Positions 5,499 to 12,576 of a DNA stretch of 23,750 bases are shown piece by piece. The position numbers and the translations under genes are program-made. The stretch covers positions 1 to 23,750 of the forward strand of contig DASSPI010000002.1 of assembly GCA_035699705.1 (NCBI GenBank). Reading direction: 5' to 3'. Each line of letters opens with the position of its first letter. The first letter of the stretch is position 1. The notes below the pieces were generated by a model, which saw nothing but the letters and a program-made list of their open reading frames with translations, did not search any database and had not been told where the DNA came from. This DNA comes from CANKHA01 sp035699705. GTDB lineage: Bacteria; Pseudomonadota; Alphaproteobacteria; Rhizobiales; Xanthobacteraceae.

Positions 5499-7589
5499 TC
5501 AGGCGGGCGTGCCGTGGAAAAAGTCATAAATTTTTCGCGCGGTTTCCGCATTGATGCCGGGGACTTGCGACAGGTCTGCGACGGTCGCGCGCTCGATCGC
5601 CTTCAACGTGCCGAAATGCCGCAGCAACGCGCGTTTGCGCGTCGGCCCGATGCCGGCGATTTCCTGCAGGCCGGCTTCGCGGATGTCGCGCTTGCGCCGC
5701 TGGCGGTGCGAGCCCACCGCAAAGCGGTGCGCCTCGTCGCGCAGCCGCTGCACGAAATAAAGCAGCGGGTCGCGCGGGCGCAGCTTCAACGGCGGCCGGT
5801 CGGCCATGAAGAATGTTTCCTCGCCGGCGTCGCGATCGATGCCTTTGGCGATGCCGACCAGCGGCACGTCGCTCACGCCGAGCTCCGCCAGTGTCGTGCG
5901 CGCGGCGTTGAGCTGGCCGAGGCCGCCGTCGATCAGCACCAGATCGGGCCAGGGCGATGCGTTATCCGGTGCGAGGGTATCCGCATCCACCTGCGTGAGC
6001 GAGGGCGGGATGTCGAGCGCGGGAATCAGCTCGGCGCCGGCCGCGGCGCTTTCCTCCGCCGGCGTGAGCGTCTCCGCCGGCGCCGCGGCGCGCGGCGATT
6101 CCGTCAGCAGCCGCTTGAACCGCCGCCGCAGAACTTCGCGCATCATGCCGTAGTCGTCGCCGGGCGCGAGCTCGGAGGAGCGGATGTTGAATTTGCGATA
6201 CTGGCCTTTGACGAAGCCTTCCGGTCCGGCGACGATCATGGCGCCGACCGGGTTCGATCCCTGGATGTGGCTGTTGTCGTAAACCTCGATGCGCTGCGGC
6301 ACGCGCTTGAGTCCAAAGGTCTCCGCCAGCGCCCGCAACTGCTTGCTCTGGGCGGAGGTATCGGCAAGTTTGCGGCTGAGCGCCTCGCGCGCATTCGTCA
6401 GCGCGTGCTCGACCAGTTCCTTTTTCTCGCCGCGCTTGGGCCGGCTGACTTCCACCTTGTATCCGCTCCTGGTCGACAGCGCTTCGGCGAGCAACGCGCG
6501 GTCTTCGAGCTCGTGCGAGATCAGAATGAGACGGGGGACCGGCTTGTCGTCGTAGAACTGCGCCAGAAAGGCGCCGAGCACTTCCGATGCCGGCAGCGAG
6601 CGGTCGGCTTTCGGGAAATAGGCGCGGTTGCCCCAATTCTGTCCGGTGCGGAAGAAGAACACCTGCACGCAGTTGAAGCCGCCGGCCTGGTGCAGGGCAA
6701 AGACGTCGGCCTCCTCGATCGTCCGCGGATTGATGCCCTGCTGCGACTGCACGGCGGAAAGCGCCGCCAGGCGGTCACGGTAAACGGCGGCGCGCTCGTA
6801 GTCCAAGGCCGCCGAAGCCTGCTCCATTTCGGCCGCCAGTTCTTCCTTCACCGCGCGGCTCTTGCCGGAGAGGAAGGCATCCGCCTCGCGCACCAGTTCG
6901 GCATAGTCGGTGAAGGAGATTTCCTGCGTGCAGGGCGCCGAACAGCGCTTGATCTGGTGCAGCAGGCAGGGGCGCGTGCGGCTTTCGAAAAAGCCGTCGG
7001 TGCAGGAGCGCAGGAGGAAGGCGCGCTGCAGCGCGGTGATCGTGCGATTGACCGCCCAGACCGAGGCGAAAGGGCCGTAATATTTGCCCGGCCGGTTGCG
7101 CGCGCCGCGATGCTTGAGGATCTGCGGCGCCCAGTGATCGCCGGTGATCAGGATGTAAGGGAAGGACTTGTCGTCGCGCAGCAGCACGTTGAAGCGCGGG
7201 CGCAGCCGCTTGATCAGATTGGCCTCGAGCAGCAGCGCCTCGGTCTCGCTGCGGGTGGAGACGAATTCCAGTGCATGCGTGGCGGCGATCATCCGCTCGA
7301 TCCGGCTGTCATGACCGGTCGGGCGCGTATAGGCGACCACGCGCTTTTTGATATTGTTGGCCTTGCCGACATAGAGCACCTCGCCGGCCGCATCGATCAT
7401 GCGATAGACGCCGGGCGAGGCCGGCGCATGCTTGGCATGGCGCAGGATGGCCGCGCGGCCCGCAGCGAGCGGGCCGGAGGCGGTCTCCAGATCGAACGCG
7501 CTCGTCTCCTCGACTTCCGGCAGGCTCGATTCCTCGTCCTCCTCGACGATATCGGCCGCCGGGTCGATGTCTTTCTTGGTGCCGTTCAT
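5499..7589 (-). CDS. uvrC: UvrABC excinuclease subunit C
   Basis: A 696-residue nucleotide-excision-repair nuclease that makes the 3' and 5' incisions around a lesion. An acidic, probably disordered tail (1-45) comes first. The GIY-YIG nuclease domain follows (about 57-135, SPGVYRM and VLYVGKANNIKKRV). Four cysteines, C196, C208, C216 and C220, have the same 12/8/4 spacing as those reported to bind a 4Fe-4S cluster in E. coli UvrC. Then come the UVR motif (about 243-278), the RNase H-like nuclease domain (D438 in YDNSH, D554 in LIDGG, H621 in EAHRFAV) and a double helix-hairpin-helix (about 635-690). An Ala/Pro/Glu-rich stretch of about 50 residues (about 498-547) interrupts the RNase H domain where E. 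coli has a short loop. The ATG at 7589 was preferred over an open extension to 7781, which overlaps the SDR gene and shows no similarity. Confidence 0.97.
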   Translation of the reverse strand: MNGTKKDIDPAADIVEEDEESSLPEVEETSAFDLETASGPLAAGRAAILRHAKHAPASPGVYRMIDAAGEVLYVGKANNIKKRVVAYTRPTGHDSRIERMIAATHALEFVSTRSETEALLLEANLIKRLRPRFNVLLRDDKSFPYILITGDHWAPQILKHRGARNRPGKYYGPFASVWAVNRTITALQRAFLLRSCTDGFFESRTRPCLLHQIKRCSAPCTQEISFTDYAELVREADAFLSGKSRAVKEELAAEMEQASAALDYERAAVYRDRLAALSAVQSQQGINPRTIEEADVFALHQAGGFNCVQVFFFRTGQNWGNRAYFPKADRSLPASEVLGAFLAQFYDDKPVPRLILISHELEDRALLAEALSTRSGYKVEVSRPKRGEKKELVEHALTNAREALSRKLADTSAQSKQLRALAETFGLKRVPQRIEVYDNSHIQGSNPVGAMIVAGPEGFVKGQYRKFNIRSSELAPGDDYGMMREVLRRRFKRLLTESPRAAAPAETLTPAEESAAAGAELIPALDIPPSLTQVDADTLAPDNASPWPDLVLIDGGLGQLNAARTTLAELGVSDVPLVGIAKGIDRDAGEETFFMADRPPLKLRPRDPLLYFVQRLRDEAHRFAVGSHRQRRKRDIREAGLQEIAGIGPTRKRALLRHFGTLKAIERATVADLSQVPGINAETARKIYDFFHGTPA

Positions 7590-7641
7590 GCCGGAAAGGT
7601 AAGGGCTCTCGCGCCTGCGGACCAGAGCAACACTGCCGGCG

Positions 7642-8421
7642 TCATTCGTCGATGCCGGCGACGTCGGGCGTCTGCCATGCCAGGTGCTGGCCGCCATCGA
7701 CGGCGATGATCTGACCGGTGACCGAAGCCGCACCGGCCAGGAACAGCACCGCCTGCGCCACCTCTTCCGGCGTCGTTGCATGGCCGAGCGGAAGGTTTGC
7801 CGCCTGCCGGGCGAATTCCTCTTCCGATTGCCGGCGGCTCGGCAAGGTCGGCCCGGGCGCCACGCCGTTCACCCGTATCTTCGGCGCCAGCGCCTGCGCC
7901 AGCATGGTGGTGGCGGCATAGAGGCCGTTCTTGCTGAGCGCATAAGACAGAAACAGCGGCGTCGGCTTGAGCACCCGCTGGTCGAGCATGTTCACGATCG
8001 AGGCGTTGGCATCGTCCGGCGCCTGCGCCGCAAAAGCCTGCGCGAGGAACAATGGCGCGCGCACATGGATCGCGACATGGCGATCGAACAATTCGCGGCC
8101 GAGCGTAGCGATGTCGTCGGCCTCGAACATGCTGGCATTGTTGACCAACAAAGTCAGCGGCCCGACGGCTGCGACGGCGGAAGGCACCAGCTTGACGACT
8201 TGCATGTGATCGCTGAGATCGGCCTGCACCGCCTGCGCGCGGCCGCCTTGGCTTCGAATATCGGCGCAGACCGCGTCCGCCTCTGCGCGCGAGGTATTGG
8301 CGTGGACGGCGACCGCGTAGCCGGCGTCCACCAGTGCGCGCGTGATGGCGAGACCGACGCGTAGGGCGCCGCCGGTTACAAGGGCGGCGCGCGGCGCGGC
8401 GTTAGGGTCGGATCTGGTCAT
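7642..8421 (-). CDS. SDR oxidoreductase of pteridine reductase / FolM type
   Basis: A 259-residue short-chain dehydrogenase. The cofactor motif is TGGALRVG (16-23) with arginine (R21) where classical SDRs have glycine. The form TGxxxRxG is the hallmark of pteridine reductase PTR1 and dihydromonapterin reductase FolM. Also as in PTR1, the segment after strand 2 reads HANTSRAEADAV (NADPH choice), VQADLS follows, and the catalytic triad is D147 (NMLDQR)-Y160-K164 with Asp instead of the usual Ser. NNAS, APGPTLP and VTGQIIAVDGG complete the fold. The likely reaction is NADPH-dependent reduction of a dihydropterin or dihydrofolate in the cytoplasm; the substrate is inferred. It lies 52 nt upstream of uvrC on the same strand and may be co-transcribed with it. 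Confidence 0.8.
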   Translation of the reverse strand: MTRSDPNAAPRAALVTGGALRVGLAITRALVDAGYAVAVHANTSRAEADAVCADIRSQGGRAQAVQADLSDHMQVVKLVPSAVAAVGPLTLLVNNASMFEADDIATLGRELFDRHVAIHVRAPLFLAQAFAAQAPDDANASIVNMLDQRVLKPTPLFLSYALSKNGLYAATTMLAQALAPKIRVNGVAPGPTLPSRRQSEEEFARQAANLPLGHATTPEEVAQAVLFLAGAASVTGQIIAVDGGQHLAWQTPDVAGIDE

Positions 8422-8652
8422 GCATCGACAGCTGAGTTGCGTGCGCGGGAGAATGCGCGAGCAGGCGGGCGGAAGCCATCATAGTAAATGCAGCACCGCC
8501 GGAAATCTCGGAAAGATACGTTTCCTTAGGGATGAAACACTCGCCGATTGCCGGATTCAGAAACGCTTAACCTGAAGATCGCGATAACAGTCCACGTAAA
8601 ATTTGAATTTTGCCGCTCCGGGCGTTCCGCGGGGCAGCGCGTGGAGGTAACG

Positions 8653-9267
8653 ATGAGCAAAAAAGCGATCGCACTGGCGGGGCTGGCGCTACTGGGAATG
8701 ATCGGGGCTGCGCGCACCGCCGATCTTCAGGGCATATCCCGTCCCTATGCGGTCCCCGCTCCGGCTTATGCCGCCTATAACTGGATGGGGCCCTATATCG
8801 GCGCCAATGTCGGTTACCAGTGGGGCGAGATCGCTCCTACCGAACCAAGCGGCGGCGCTTTCGGCTTGCAGGCCGGATACAACTGGCAGAATGGGGCGCT
8901 GGTGATCGGCGGTGAAACCGACATCCAGTGGTCCAATGCCGAGGACGTGGTGGCGCCGCTGAAATTCGCCAATTCATGGTTCGGCACGTTGCGCGGCCGC
9001 GCCGGCTACGCGATGAACAATGTGCTCGCCTATGGCACCGGCGGCCTTGCCTATGGCGGCGTCGAGCTGACCGCCGGCGGCCTGTCGCAGAGCAAGACGC
9101 ATTTTGGCTGGACGCTCGGCGTTGGTGCGGAAGTCGGCCTCACCCCGAATTGGACGGCCCGGGTTGAATATCTCTACTTCGACCTGACGGACCACACGTA
9201 TTTCACCGGGACGTCGCATGGCCTGGAATCCAGCCTCCTGCGCGCAGGCGTGAACTACAAATTTTGA
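8653..9267 (+). CDS. Outer-membrane beta-barrel protein (Omp25/Omp31-like), paralogue 1
   Basis: A 204-residue precursor with a signal peptide (about 1-23, ending ARTA) and a short Pro/Ala-rich linker. An eight-stranded barrel follows, starting at YNWMGPYIGANVGYQWG and ending in the terminal phenylalanine (LRAGVNYKF) used for outer-membrane insertion. Alternating hydrophobic strands, LGVGAEVGLTPNWTARVEYLYFDL and GTGGLAYGGVEL, are typical of this family. There is no cysteine, and it is the shortest of the three paralogues in the cluster. The start is set by a strong GGAGGTAA Shine-Dalgarno at 8643-8650; 35 codons of open frame upstream are ignored. An intrinsic terminator follows at 9293. These proteins are abundant structural barrels; transport is unproven. 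Confidence 0.9.
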   Translation: MSKKAIALAGLALLGMIGAARTADLQGISRPYAVPAPAYAAYNWMGPYIGANVGYQWGEIAPTEPSGGAFGLQAGYNWQNGALVIGGETDIQWSNAEDVVAPLKFANSWFGTLRGRAGYAMNNVLAYGTGGLAYGGVELTAGGLSQSKTHFGWTLGVGAEVGLTPNWTARVEYLYFDLTDHTYFTGTSHGLESSLLRAGVNYKF

Positions 9268-9292
9268 GTTCCGAAAGGGGCCGGGGGGGAGA

Positions 9293-9323
9293 GGGCCTCG
9301 CTGCGGCGAGGCCCTTTTTCTTT
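9293..9323 (+). terminator. Intrinsic terminator of barrel gene 1
   Basis: GGGCCTCG (9293-9300), six-base loop, CGAGGCCC (9307-9314), a perfect 8-bp stem, then TTTTTCTTT. It lies 25 nt after the stop codon. Confidence 0.92.
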
Positions 9324-9508
9324 GTTACAGCGTATTCGCGACACACGACACAGTATTCCTCTACCGCAGAACGGTTGAAATGCGGCAACTTCCCGGCATT
9401 AATCAGTCATTTCGGTGACGATAACTTAGAATATGACTGTGACTTTGGTGCACTAGACAGAGCGTGATTTACGAATACTGTCGGCGCAGTTTCAACGGAG
9501 GTAACTGA

Positions 9509-10192
9509 ATGAAACGAGTTCTGTTTGCGGGCATCGCGCTCCTGGCCCTCGCGGGTACGGCGGCAGCAGCGGATCTGCCGCGCCGCGGTGTGGCGGTTCC
9601 GGCGGCGGCTCCGATCCCGGTGCCGGTGGCTTACAACTGGTCCGGCTTCTACGCCGGCATCAACGGCGGCTGGGGCTTCGGCAATTCGAGTTGGGCTGGC
9701 GGAGGATTTGGCACCACCGGCGACTTCGACGTCGACGGCGGGCTGGCCGGCGGCACGCTCGGCTTCAACTGGCAGCACGGTCCGGCGGTGTTCGGTGTCG
9801 AAACCGATCTGGCGTGGAGCGGTATCGAAGGCAGCACAGGCGTCACCTGCGCAGGCCGCTGCACAACCGAAAACAGCTGGCTCGGCACCACGCGCGGCCG
9901 TCTCGGTTATGCTATCGATCGCTGGATGCCTTACGTGACCGGCGGTGTTGCCTATGGAGACATCGAGGCCCGCGCGCCGGGCTTGCGGGGTACCAGCGAT
10001 ACCAATATCGGCTGGACCGTGGGCGCCGGCACGGAATTCGCGCTGGCCGGGAATTGGACGGCCAAGGGCGAATATCTCTATGTCGACCTCGGCGATCTGA
10101 CCTGCAGTGCCGCAAATTGCGGCGGCGTCGGACGCACCAAGGTGGATTTCAACGCGCACATCCTGCGTGCCGGACTGAATTACCGCTTCTGA
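9509..10192 (+). CDS. Outer-membrane beta-barrel protein, paralogue 2, with paired loop cysteines
   Basis: A 227-residue precursor with a signal peptide (1-20/21, TAAAAD), a Pro-rich linker (about 24-40) and an eight-stranded barrel from AYNWSGFYAGINGGWGFG to the terminal LRAGLNYRF. Predicted extracellular loop 2 contains C114 and C118, and loop 4 contains C199 and C204; there are no others in the mature protein. It is clearly a duplicate of the gene at 10390 (shared MKRVL.AG start, WTAK.EYLYVDLGD, DFNAHI.RAGLNYRF). A Gly-rich first surface loop (about 58-77) makes it longer. The start is fixed by GGAGGTAA at 9497-9504. Its own promoter is probable, since a terminator lies on each side, but I cannot name one. 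Confidence 0.9.
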   Translation: MKRVLFAGIALLALAGTAAAADLPRRGVAVPAAAPIPVPVAYNWSGFYAGINGGWGFGNSSWAGGGFGTTGDFDVDGGLAGGTLGFNWQHGPAVFGVETDLAWSGIEGSTGVTCAGRCTTENSWLGTTRGRLGYAIDRWMPYVTGGVAYGDIEARAPGLRGTSDTNIGWTVGAGTEFALAGNWTAKGEYLYVDLGDLTCSAANCGGVGRTKVDFNAHILRAGLNYRF

Positions 10193-10217
10193 TCCCGCGC
10201 GCCTTAACTCGATACCT

Positions 10218-10253
10218 GAAGCCCCGGACCTCGCTCCGGGGCTTCTTTTTTTT
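10218..10253 (+). terminator. Intrinsic terminator of barrel gene 2
   Basis: GAAGCCCCGGA (10218-10228), six-base loop, TCCGGGGCTTC (10235-10245), a perfect 11-bp stem, followed by eight T. It lies 25 nt after the stop codon. Confidence 0.96.
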
Positions 10254-10389
10254 GGACAAAGGGTGTGCAGCAAAAGCCACAGCGGGCATGCATTTCGGGC
10301 TTGCCCAGGAACTTCCCTCTTAAGGCCACGTTGTGGCTGCAGACCTGTGCCGGTGCGCTCGGCGCATGGTGCAAAGAGGGAGATCAGTC

Positions 10390-11031
10390 ATGAAACGCGT
10401 ACTTCTCGCAGGCGTGGCCTTGGCCGCGCTGGTGGGCTCTGCATCTGCGGCCGATATTCCGCGCCGGGTGGTGGAGCGCCAGGTGGCGGCGCCGGTGCCG
10501 CATGTGGTCGCCTATAACTGGACCGGATTCTATGTCGGCCTTAATGCCGGCTGGGGTTGGGGTGCGGATGGGGATGGCTCCGGCGGCCTGGTCGGCGGCA
10601 CCCTCGGCTACAACTGGCAAATGAACCAGGTCGTGTTCGGTCTCGAAACCGACATCGCCTGGAGCGGAATCGAGACCGACCACCGCTGCCGCGGCGGCCT
10701 GCGCTGCGAAGTAAACAACGACTGGCTTGGCACCGCGCGCGGCCGCATTGGCGTGGCGATGGATCGTTTCATGCCCTTCATCGCCGGCGGTCTTGCCTAT
10801 GGCGATGTGGAAGCAAGAGCGAGGGGCTTTCGGGGCACGAGCGATATCGAGGCCGGCTGGACGCTCGGCGCCGGTGTAGAGTTTGCGCTCGCCGCGCCGT
10901 GGACCGCGAAGCTGGAATATCTCTATGTCGATCTCGGCGATGTCGGCTGCGGCAGGCGGTGCGGTTTCGGGACCGGCACCCACGACTTCAACGCGCATAT
11001 CGTCCGGGCGGGAGTGAACTATCGCTTCTAA
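10390..11031 (+). CDS. Outer-membrane beta-barrel protein, paralogue 3, with paired loop cysteines
   Basis: A 213-residue precursor with a signal peptide (1-20, GSASA), a linker and an eight-stranded barrel (AYNWTGFYVGLNAGWGWG to VRAGVNYRF). Cysteines occur only in predicted surface loop 2 (C100, C106) and loop 4 (C187, C191), the same two loops as in paralogue 2 but with different spacing. The first surface loop is short and Gly/Asp-rich. The start at 10390 gives a clean signal peptide beginning MKRVLLAG as in paralogue 2, with GAGGGAGA upstream; 19 open codons further upstream are ignored. The leader contains a small hairpin (GCCAC 10325-10329, GTGGC 10333-10337). Same family and uncertainty of role as its neighbours. 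Confidence 0.9.
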   Translation: MKRVLLAGVALAALVGSASAADIPRRVVERQVAAPVPHVVAYNWTGFYVGLNAGWGWGADGDGSGGLVGGTLGYNWQMNQVVFGLETDIAWSGIETDHRCRGGLRCEVNNDWLGTARGRIGVAMDRFMPFIAGGLAYGDVEARARGFRGTSDIEAGWTLGAGVEFALAAPWTAKLEYLYVDLGDVGCGRRCGFGTGTHDFNAHIVRAGVNYRF

Positions 11032-11052
11032 GCCCGAAGCTTTCCGTCAAGC

Positions 11053-11085
11053 AAAAAGCCCCGGCCTTCAAGCCGGGGCTTTTTT
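11053..11085. terminator. Bidirectional intrinsic terminator between barrel gene 3 and the cold-shock gene
   Basis: Stem AGCCCCGGC (11057-11065) / GCCGGGGCT (11072-11080) with a six-base loop. It is followed by TTTTTT on the + strand and preceded by AAAAA (11053-11057), which gives a T-run on the - strand. It can serve both convergent genes, although the cold-shock stop is about 100 nt away. Confidence 0.9.
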
Positions 11086-11183
11086 GTTTGTTTGATGAAA
11101 ATGCAAAGGGCGGGCGATCGTCCGGAAGAAATCCGCACCGCGCATGGCAGTCCAAGAAGGCGATCAAACAGAGCGGCCGAAAC

Positions 11184-11399
11184 TCAGCCGGTGATCACCA
11201 GGTTCACAGCCTTGGGGCCTTTGCCCTTCTTGTCGGGTTCAACATCGAAGCTGAGCCGCTGGCCTTCGTTCAGCGATTTCAGCCCGGCAGTTTCCACCGC
11301 CGTGATGTGCACGAAGACGTCGCGCCCGCCGTCGTCGGGCTTCACGAAGCCATAGCCCCGCTCGCTGTTGAAGAATTTCACAATACCGGTCTGCGCCAT
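11184..11399 (-). CDS. Cold-shock domain protein (CspA family)
   Basis: A 71-residue single OB-fold nucleic-acid chaperone. RNP1 is ERGYGFVKP and RNP2 is RDVFVHI, both intact. The start MAQTGIVKFFNSE is preceded at 9 nt by GGGAGG; the frame is open for 31 codons upstream, but those do not resemble the family. It binds single-stranded RNA/DNA and melts RNA structures; some members are cold-induced and others constitutive. The 199-nt gap to rlmJ leaves room for the long 5' leader often seen in this family, but I could not define a cold-responsive element. Confidence 0.95.
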   Translation of the reverse strand: MAQTGIVKFFNSERGYGFVKPDDGGRDVFVHITAVETAGLKSLNEGQRLSFDVEPDKKGKGPKAVNLVITG

Positions 11400-11598
11400 C
11401 GGGAACGCCCTCCCACGCACTGCATCGCCGCCCGCCCCCCTGCGGTTCGACGGCTCAGCCGGACTCCTGTTCGGAGAAGCGACAGCCCCCACGGCCTCGG
11501 TTCCGCCGGCCCCCCTTGATGGAGGCGGAATATCCAGCCAGCGCTATAGCGGTAGACCAACGAGAGCACGCTGGAAAGAGGCCGCCGGGCGGGCGCGT

Positions 11599-12447
11599 CT
11601 AAATTTCGCGGGCCAGCCAGTCCAAACGGAAGCCGCCTGCGCCCGGCGCCAAACAGCCGGCGAGCGCCGGCAGCAGCACGGCCAGGTCCCGCTCCAGTGT
11701 CCAGGGCGGGTTGACGATGATCAGCCCAGCGCCAATCAGACGATCCGCGGCCGAGACCCGCGCCGTGGTCAATTCGGCCCGCAAAATCTTGCCAATGCGC
11801 AGCGCTTTCAGGCGCTTGGCCAGGGCATCCGGCCCGCTGCGGTCCTTGATCGGGTACCAGAGCAAATAGATCCCGTTCGCCCATTTGCGCTGCGCCTGCT
11901 GGAAGGCTTCCGCCAGCCGCGTGAATTCGTCCGGCGCCTCATAGGGCGGATCGATCAGCACCAGGCCGCGGCGTTCCTTGGGCGGCAGATAGGCCGAAAG
12001 CGCGGTCCAGCCGTCGATGGCCAAAACCTTGGCGCGGGTGCTGGTCGCCAGGTTCCTGCTGAGCGCCGCCGCAGCCTGCGGCTCGAGCTCGCAGGCGATC
12101 AACCGGTCGCGCGGACGCAGCCAGGCGCGCACCAGAAGCGGCGAGCCGGGATAGACCTTGATCCGGCCGCCAGGGTTGAGCGCCGCGACGGCATCGAGAT
12201 AAGGCGACAGCAGCGCGCCGACCTCGGGCGCAAGATCGGCTTTCAGCAGACGCCCGATGCCCTCGCGCCATTCGCCGGTGCGCGCCGCCTCCGGCCCGCT
12301 CAGGTCGTAGAGGCCCGCGCCGGCATGGGTGTCGATCACCCGGAACGGCGCGGGCTTCTCCCGCAGATAACCGACGATGCGCGCCAGCGTTGCGTGCTTG
12401 ACCACGTCGGCGAAATTGCCCGCATGAAAACCGTGCCGGTAGTTCAT
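11599..12447 (-). CDS. rlmJ: 23S rRNA (adenine(2030)-N6)-methyltransferase RlmJ
   Basis: A 282-residue SAM-dependent methyltransferase of the large ribosomal subunit. The N-terminus MNYRHGFHAGNFADVVKHATL and the SAM-binding THAGAG (40-45) match E. coli RlmJ closely. So do TGEWREGIGRL, VYPGSPL, the catalytic DPPY (166-169, LVLIDPPYE), GIYLLWYPI and IVNPPW. The length equals the E. coli enzyme (about 280). The ATG at 12447 was chosen because the family begins MNYRH or MLSYRH; 22 further open codons lie upstream inside the repeat-flanked intergenic region. It appears to be monocistronic. Confidence 0.96.
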   Translation of the reverse strand: MNYRHGFHAGNFADVVKHATLARIVGYLREKPAPFRVIDTHAGAGLYDLSGPEAARTGEWREGIGRLLKADLAPEVGALLSPYLDAVAALNPGGRIKVYPGSPLLVRAWLRPRDRLIACELEPQAAAALSRNLATSTRAKVLAIDGWTALSAYLPPKERRGLVLIDPPYEAPDEFTRLAEAFQQAQRKWANGIYLLWYPIKDRSGPDALAKRLKALRIGKILRAELTTARVSAADRLIGAGLIIVNPPWTLERDLAVLLPALAGCLAPGAGGFRLDWLAREI

Positions 12448-12470
12448 GCCGGTGCGGTAGCGCATCAGCG

Positions 12471-12576
12471 CGATCAGCAAAAGTGGGTGCCGGCTTTGCG
12501 TCCGATCGCGCACTCACTTTATCGTGGCGCATGATCTGATCCGAAAACCGGTTCCCACTTTCGGGATCATGCGCTA
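12471..12576. repeat. Palindromic dispersed repeat (REP-like), copy 1
   Basis: An imperfect outer inverted repeat joins 12480-12497 and 12544-12561 (15 of 18 positions pair), with the ACCGGTTCCCACTTT core. A second, perfect one joins GCGCATGATC (12527-12536) and GATCATGCGC (12565-12574), with inner arms CCGAAA (12541-12546) / TTTCGG (12559-12564). The same core recurs at 23622-23750. I recognise this sequence type as a common interspersed repeat of Bradyrhizobium-related genomes (from memory). It lies between rlmJ and the RNase T2 gene, and its right edge contributes the RNase T2 stop codon. Confidence 0.85.

Noticed and set aside
5457..7709. 750-codon open frame on the + strand opposite uvrC
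   Set aside because: It mirrors the uvrC reading frame in high-GC DNA, has Arg/Ala-rich low-similarity sequence and no ribosome site; uvrC has full domain support.
7590..7781. 64-codon upstream extension of uvrC
   Set aside because: It overlaps the SDR gene and has no similarity to UvrC; the ATG at 7589 gives a normal protein.
8598..8611. AAAATT-TG-AATTTT palindrome upstream of barrel gene 1
   Set aside because: Short AT palindrome in a promoter region; it can arise by chance and has no second copy before the other barrel genes.
11368..12534. 388-codon frame opposite rlmJ
   Set aside because: Shadow of rlmJ; it spans the cold-shock promoter and repeat and shows no domain.
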